Positions 60,565 to 64,000 of a stretch of 64,000 nucleotides of DNA are shown here, one piece after another (position 1 is the first letter of the stretch; every line of letters begins with the position of its first letter). The notes under the pieces are model-generated. The model saw nothing but the letters and a program-made list of their open reading frames with translations. It had not been told where the DNA came from and made no database searches. The stretch covers positions 9,362,001 to 9,426,000 of the forward strand of contig NZ_CP034463.1 of assembly GCF_003955715.1 (NCBI RefSeq), in the 5' to 3' direction. A program made the position numbers and the translations under genes. The stretch comes from Streptomyces aquilus. GTDB lineage: Bacteria > Actinomycetota > Actinomycetes > Streptomycetales > Streptomycetaceae.

Positions 60565-60957
60565 GTGAGGATCTGGACGGAGCGCCCTGCCGAGACGGAC
60601 GTCGAAGCCGTCGTTCGCCGCTACTTCAGCCTGCTCCGAACCGGGAGGATCCACGAGGCCGAGCAGCTCATCGATCACAGCCCGGTCCGTCATGTGATCA
60701 AGTCGCTGTGGGCCGCGGCCGTCGACGTGACGGCCGACGGCGACGAGGAGAGCGGAAGCGCTGCTGCCGACGAGTGGGAGCAGGATCGGTCCTGGCTCGG
60801 CGAACTCGGTCTCGCGGACTTCCACTGGAGCGACACCGGCAGCCATGTCTACGTCGAGATCACCCACCGCGCTCAGGTGATCGAGGTGGCGTTGGGCTTC
60901 TGGGTCAAGCCTGTCGACGCCGGCTGGGTGATCGCTGGACCGAGCACCCTCTGGTAG
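60565..60957 (+). CDS. Small uncharacterised protein
   Basis: A 130-residue acidic protein starting at GTG 60565 (MRIWTERPAETDVEAVVRRYFSLLRTGRIHEAEQLIDH). The fold of helices then strands (VYVEITHRAQVIEVALGFWVKP) suggests an NTF2/SnoaL-like domain, but I do not recognise a named family. No signal peptide or catalytic residues. A longer in-frame reading begins at 60412 but would overlap the divergent metallophosphoesterase start. Confidence 0.55.
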   Translation: MRIWTERPAETDVEAVVRRYFSLLRTGRIHEAEQLIDHSPVRHVIKSLWAAAVDVTADGDEESGSAAADEWEQDRSWLGELGLADFHWSDTGSHVYVEITHRAQVIEVALGFWVKPVDAGWVIAGPSTLW

Positions 60958-61034
60958 GGCGAGAAAGGGCAACGATCGGGCCGGTTCGGTGGTCGTACGA
61001 GGCGATACAGCCCTGCCTTCCGCTGGAGGATTCG

Positions 61035-61868
61035 ATGAGCCGATACGTCGCGATGATGGGCCACAGACAGACCGACCGGCGTGAGGCCTCCTCACCGGCC
61101 CGTAGGGCGAGGCGCGGTGCGGTGGTGGGTGCCGTCGCCGTCGTGCTGGTGGGGGCGGGGACTGCGGCTGACGCCGTGCCTGACACCCCGGTCACCACCC
61201 CCGTGGTCAGCGGCGCCGTGGTCAACTCCGGGCATGACGTCATCGTGGGGATCACCCGCGACGTGCTGTTCCCGGTCACGGTCAGCGGATCGGACGACTC
61301 CGGGCTGTCCTTCGCCGACGTGGACCTGAAGGGACCTCACGGAGGCTTCTACACCACCGACGCGTTCTGCGAGAGCGCCACGTCGTGCACGACGACGTTC
61401 ACGGTCAACGCCCACCCGGCCCCCGGCAGCGACGACCCGGTGGACCTGGCCAACGCCAACGCGGGCACCTGGTCGGTGGACGCCTTGGTCGACGCGGTCG
61501 ACGGCGACTCCGTCTTCGCCCCCGGCGCGGGGTCGTTCGCCCTCAAGCGCGCCGCGCGGCTGACCGTCGACGCCGCCCCGGAACCGGTGGCGAAGGGCGC
61601 GCGGATCACCGTCACCGGCAAACTGGTGCGGGCCAACTGGGACACCTACAGGTATGCGGGCTACGCGGGCCGAGCGGTGAAACTGCAGTTCCGCCCCAAG
61701 GGCAGCAGCACCTACACCACGGTGGCCACGGTCAACACCAGCAGCACGGGCACCCTGCGCACCACCGTCAAGGCGGTCAAGGACGGCTACTGGCGCTGGA
61801 ACTTCGCCGGCTCGACGACCACGGGGCCCGCCAAGGCGGCCGGCGACTACGTGGACGTACGCTCCTGA
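61035..61868 (+). CDS. Secreted beta-sandwich protein
   Basis: A 277-residue secreted protein. An Arg-rich n-region and hydrophobic core (AVVGAVAVVLVGAGTAADA) form a Sec signal with cleavage near residue 48. The mature part is all beta: an Ig-like segment with a Cys pair (CESATSCTTTF), then a second module (ARLTVDAAPEPVAKGARITVTGKLVRANW, YAGRAVKLQFRPKGSSTYTTVATVNTSSTG) of the type found in Streptomyces secreted and surface proteins. Function unknown; adhesion or cell-wall binding possible. Confidence 0.72.
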   Translation: MSRYVAMMGHRQTDRREASSPARRARRGAVVGAVAVVLVGAGTAADAVPDTPVTTPVVSGAVVNSGHDVIVGITRDVLFPVTVSGSDDSGLSFADVDLKGPHGGFYTTDAFCESATSCTTTFTVNAHPAPGSDDPVDLANANAGTWSVDALVDAVDGDSVFAPGAGSFALKRAARLTVDAAPEPVAKGARITVTGKLVRANWDTYRYAGYAGRAVKLQFRPKGSSTYTTVATVNTSSTGTLRTTVKAVKDGYWRWNFAGSTTTGPAKAAGDYVDVRS

Positions 61869-61915
61869 ACCGACCGGCATCACACACCACGGCGGAGGTC
61901 CCGGGCGGCTGACTC

Positions 61916-62389
61916 TTACTCCGACCGCTGTGCGGCCTGGGGGTGTTTCGGGGCGGCGTCGACCGTGTCGCGGATGCGGCCGAGGAGCGTGCGCAGGGTG
62001 GCGCGGTCCTCGGCGGTGAGGGCGCCGGTGGCCGTGCTCAGGGCCTCTCGGTCCAGGTCCTCCGCCTCCTGGTGGCGGGAGCGGCCCGCGTCGGTGAGAG
62101 CGAGCAGGTGGGCGCGACGGTCGGTGGGGTGGGGCAGCCGGGCCACGAGGCCGTCCCGTTCCAGGGCGTCCACCAGGCTGGTCGCGGTGCGGGCGGCGAT
62201 GCCCATCAGGTCGCTGAGGTCGCGCATCCGCATGGGTTCGGCGGTGTGCGCGAGGAAGCGCAGGGCACGCAGCCGCGCCACGGAGGTGCCCTTCTCGGCC
62301 AGCCGTCCGTCGACGTAGGTCCGCAGCCGGTGGGTGGTGGCGAACATCTCGTCGATCAATGGATCGCTGCTGCCCGGTACGTCCCTCAC
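61916..62389 (-). CDS. MarR-family transcriptional regulator
   Basis: A 157-residue MarR protein: VARLRALRFLAHTAEPMRMRDLSDLMGIAARTATSLVDALERDGLVARLPHPTDRRAHLLALTDAG is the winged helix with the wing motif DRRAHLLALT. GTG 62389 follows AGGAG by seven bases. Probably represses itself and the divergent MFS efflux gene through the palindromes at 62534-62556. Confidence 0.9.
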   Translation of the reverse strand: MRDVPGSSDPLIDEMFATTHRLRTYVDGRLAEKGTSVARLRALRFLAHTAEPMRMRDLSDLMGIAARTATSLVDALERDGLVARLPHPTDRRAHLLALTDAGRSRHQEAEDLDREALSTATGALTAEDRATLRTLLGRIRDTVDAAPKHPQAAQRSE

Positions 62390-62533
62390 CGTGGCGCTCC
62401 TGTCGTCGTCGGCTTGTCTTCTCGGGCCACAACTGCTGTGCGCCGCGTGTCCGTTCCTATCGCATGCGGGCGGCGGGCCGTCGGCCGACCGGCCGTCCCG
62501 GTGCGGTGGAAGGGCTCCAAGAAACACTGAGGT

Positions 62534-62556
62534 TACTCAAACTGAGTATGCTCAGT
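62534..62556. promoter_or_regulatory. Overlapping MarR operators before MFS gene
   Basis: Two perfect inverted repeats overlap: TACTCA-AAC-TGAGTA (62534-62548) and ACTGAG-TATG-CTCAGT (62541-62556). They end two bases before the MFS start codon. Confidence 0.7.
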
Positions 62557-62558
62557 AT

Positions 62559-63989
62559 GTGTCCGTACGCCTCAACCAGCGCATCGTCGTCCCCGTCGTC
62601 TGTGTCGTCACCGCGTTCATGTCCATCGTGGACGGAGCCGGGACCACGGTCGCCCTGCCCTCCATCGGACGGGACTTCGGGCTCGCCACCGCGGGCCTCG
62701 ATGCCGTCGTCGTGGTCTACCCCGTCTGTGTCGGCCTGGCCGTCCCCGTCTCGGCGTGGCTCGGGGACCGCTTCGGCGGCCGGAGCACGGTGCTCGTCTC
62801 GTTCGCCGTCTTCACCCTCGCCTCGGGACTCTGCGGCGCGGCCGGGTCGCTCGGCGAACTCGTCGCCTGGCGCGCCCTCCAGGGACTGGCGGCCGGCATT
62901 CTGCTGCCGGTCACCGCCGCCTTGCTCTACCGCACCTTCAGCCTGTCCGAGCAGGTCAAGGTCTCCCGCTACATGATCATCCCGCAGCAGGTGGCGCCCG
63001 CCCTGGCTCCGATGGGGGCGGGCTGGCTCGTCGACCACATGTCGTGGCGCTGGGTGTTCTACGCCAACCTCCCGATCGGCGTCGCGGTCCTGGCCTTCGG
63101 ACTGCTCTTCCTGGACCGGCACCGGGACCACGTCCCCGGCCGTCTCGACGTGCCGGGCCTGGTGCTCACCGCGTTCGGCACCGCGGGGCTGATGTTCGGA
63201 GTGAGCGAAGGTGCCGAGATGGGCTGGGGGAGCCCGCCGGTGCTGGCCGGGCTGATCGGCGGCGGGGTCCTGCTGACGGCGGCCGTGGTGGCCGAACTGC
63301 GGGTGCCCGAACCGGCCCTGCGGGTCCGTCTCTTCGCCGACCGGCTCTTCCGCGACACCAACATCACCGCGTTCATCGGCTTCATCGGCTTCATGGGGGC
63401 GATGTTCCTCGGCCCGCTCTTCCTCCAGGAGGGCCTGGGGCTGAGCGCCTGGGAGTCCGGTTCCGCCACCTTCGCCGAGGCTCTCGGCGTCCTGCTCACC
63501 GTCCAGCTCGTCGGCCCGCTCTACGCGCGGGTCGGTCCGCGCCGTATCGCGGGCTGCGGGCTGCTCGGGGTGGCGATGGTGCTGGTCGCCTTCTCCCGGC
63601 TGGACGCGGAGTCCTCGCTGTGGGCGTTCCGGGGGTTGATGTTCCTGCTCGGCGCGGCGATGGGCGGGGTGTTCATGCCGACCACGGTCGCCTCGTTCAC
63701 CGCCATAGCGAAGGCCGACGTCTCGCACGCCTCGACCCTCAACACCGTCGTACGGCAGGCCGCCAACGCCGCCGCGCCCGCCGTGGTGACCGTCGTACTG
63801 GCCTCGGCCACCGCGGTCGGCACGGGCGCCGACGCCCATCCGCCCGTCTCCGCCTTCCAGCACGCCTACCTGGTGCTCGCGGCCGTCTCCGCGGTCGCCG
63901 CGCTCTTCGCCTTCACCATGCCGGACCGCGCGGCCCGCGTCGCCGCGTCGGCCCAGCCGGCCGGCCGGCGCGAGGCGGTCGACGCGTGA
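62559..63989 (+). CDS. MFS multidrug transporter (DHA2 type)
   Basis: A 476-residue proton-driven exporter with 14 predicted helices. Motif A is WLGDRFGGRSTVL, motif C-like region is MIIPQQVAPALAPMGAGWLVDHMSWRWVFYANLPIGV, the DHA2 hallmark. It should expel drugs or dyes. GTG 62559 is the only start that keeps a complete first helix (RIVVPVVCVVTAFMSIVDGAGTTVALP); there is no ribosome site and the operator touches the start, so a leaderless mRNA is likely. It is the last gene in the window; the remaining 11 bases are empty. Confidence 0.9.
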   Translation: MSVRLNQRIVVPVVCVVTAFMSIVDGAGTTVALPSIGRDFGLATAGLDAVVVVYPVCVGLAVPVSAWLGDRFGGRSTVLVSFAVFTLASGLCGAAGSLGELVAWRALQGLAAGILLPVTAALLYRTFSLSEQVKVSRYMIIPQQVAPALAPMGAGWLVDHMSWRWVFYANLPIGVAVLAFGLLFLDRHRDHVPGRLDVPGLVLTAFGTAGLMFGVSEGAEMGWGSPPVLAGLIGGGVLLTAAVVAELRVPEPALRVRLFADRLFRDTNITAFIGFIGFMGAMFLGPLFLQEGLGLSAWESGSATFAEALGVLLTVQLVGPLYARVGPRRIAGCGLLGVAMVLVAFSRLDAESSLWAFRGLMFLLGAAMGGVFMPTTVASFTAIAKADVSHASTLNTVVRQAANAAAPAVVTVVLASATAVGTGADAHPPVSAFQHAYLVLAAVSAVAALFAFTMPDRAARVAASAQPAGRREAVDA

Positions 63990-64000
63990 CGGCGCACCGA

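Noticed and set aside
1-64000. Mobile element or recent gene transfer island
   Set aside because: No integrase, transposase, tRNA-flanked direct repeats or composition shift large enough to support it.

Overview
The window is a very GC-rich, gene-dense stretch that looks like a Streptomyces chromosome. The codon use, the many GTG starts, the abundance of TetR/MarR/LuxR regulators, the Tat-exported proteins and a complete 2-methylisoborneol (earthy odour) operon all fit that genus. I see no rRNA, tRNA, CRISPR array, transposase or phage gene. It reads as chromosome-arm or accessory DNA made of many small regulator-plus-target modules.

Layout. 0.2-4.1 kb: a MacB/LolCDE-type ABC exporter divergent from a NarL-type two-component pair. 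4.2-7.2 kb: TraB-family, TPR, DUF5133 and F420-reductase-like genes. 7.2-9.1 kb: a second two-component pair. 9.3-11.8 kb: an orphan Tat-exported solute-binding protein and an Eis-like acetyltransferase, separated by a 28-bp perfect palindrome. 12.0-16.5 kb: SDR, ABC transporter, quinone-reductase-like gene and HxlR regulator. 16.5-17.0 kb: a close blasticidin-S-deaminase homologue. 17.0-18.3 kb: cupin/TetR pair with a nested operator. 18.3-23.2 kb: a NUDIX remnant, P-loop kinase, histidine phosphatase, cold-shock protein with a textbook terminator, SseB-like, YrdB-like, VOC and DUF1707 genes.

23.4-35.0 kb is a carbohydrate locus: a ROK repressor, a ribose-type ABC importer (ATPase, permease, lipoprotein), a Gfo/Idh/MocA oxidoreductase, an inositol-3-phosphate-synthase-like protein, a Tat-exported TIM-barrel isomerase/epimerase and a secreted PQQ-type sugar dehydrogenase with a PKD domain. 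A roughly 36-bp tandem hairpin repeat lies between the permease and the lipoprotein gene. 35.0-38.8 kb: Sir2, a MarR/VOC pair with two perfect operators, and a TetX-like flavin monooxygenase/TetR pair with twin operators. 38.8-40.9 kb: an NAD-dependent DNA ligase that resembles an accessory copy.

41.0-44.8 kb is the 2-methylisoborneol operon: family 2B encapsulin shell with a cyclic-nucleotide-binding domain, terpene cyclase cargo, and geranyl-diphosphate methyltransferase. The cyclase has a long disordered N-terminus carrying a duplicated 17-residue motif. 45.2-48.3 kb: Imm5-like protein, SigG-like ECF sigma factor, DUF6069 protein, dienelactone hydrolase. 48.3-51.8 kb: LysR and PcaF/PcaI/PcaJ, the last steps of the beta-ketoadipate pathway. 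51.8-56.1 kb: a third two-component pair with an MMPL transporter. 56.2-64.0 kb: MscL, a stand-alone NB-ARC/TPR ATPase, a membrane metallophosphoesterase, two small or secreted proteins, and a MarR/MFS efflux pair with overlapping palindromic operators and a probably leaderless start.

Functions are read from motifs and family resemblance only; no database search was run.
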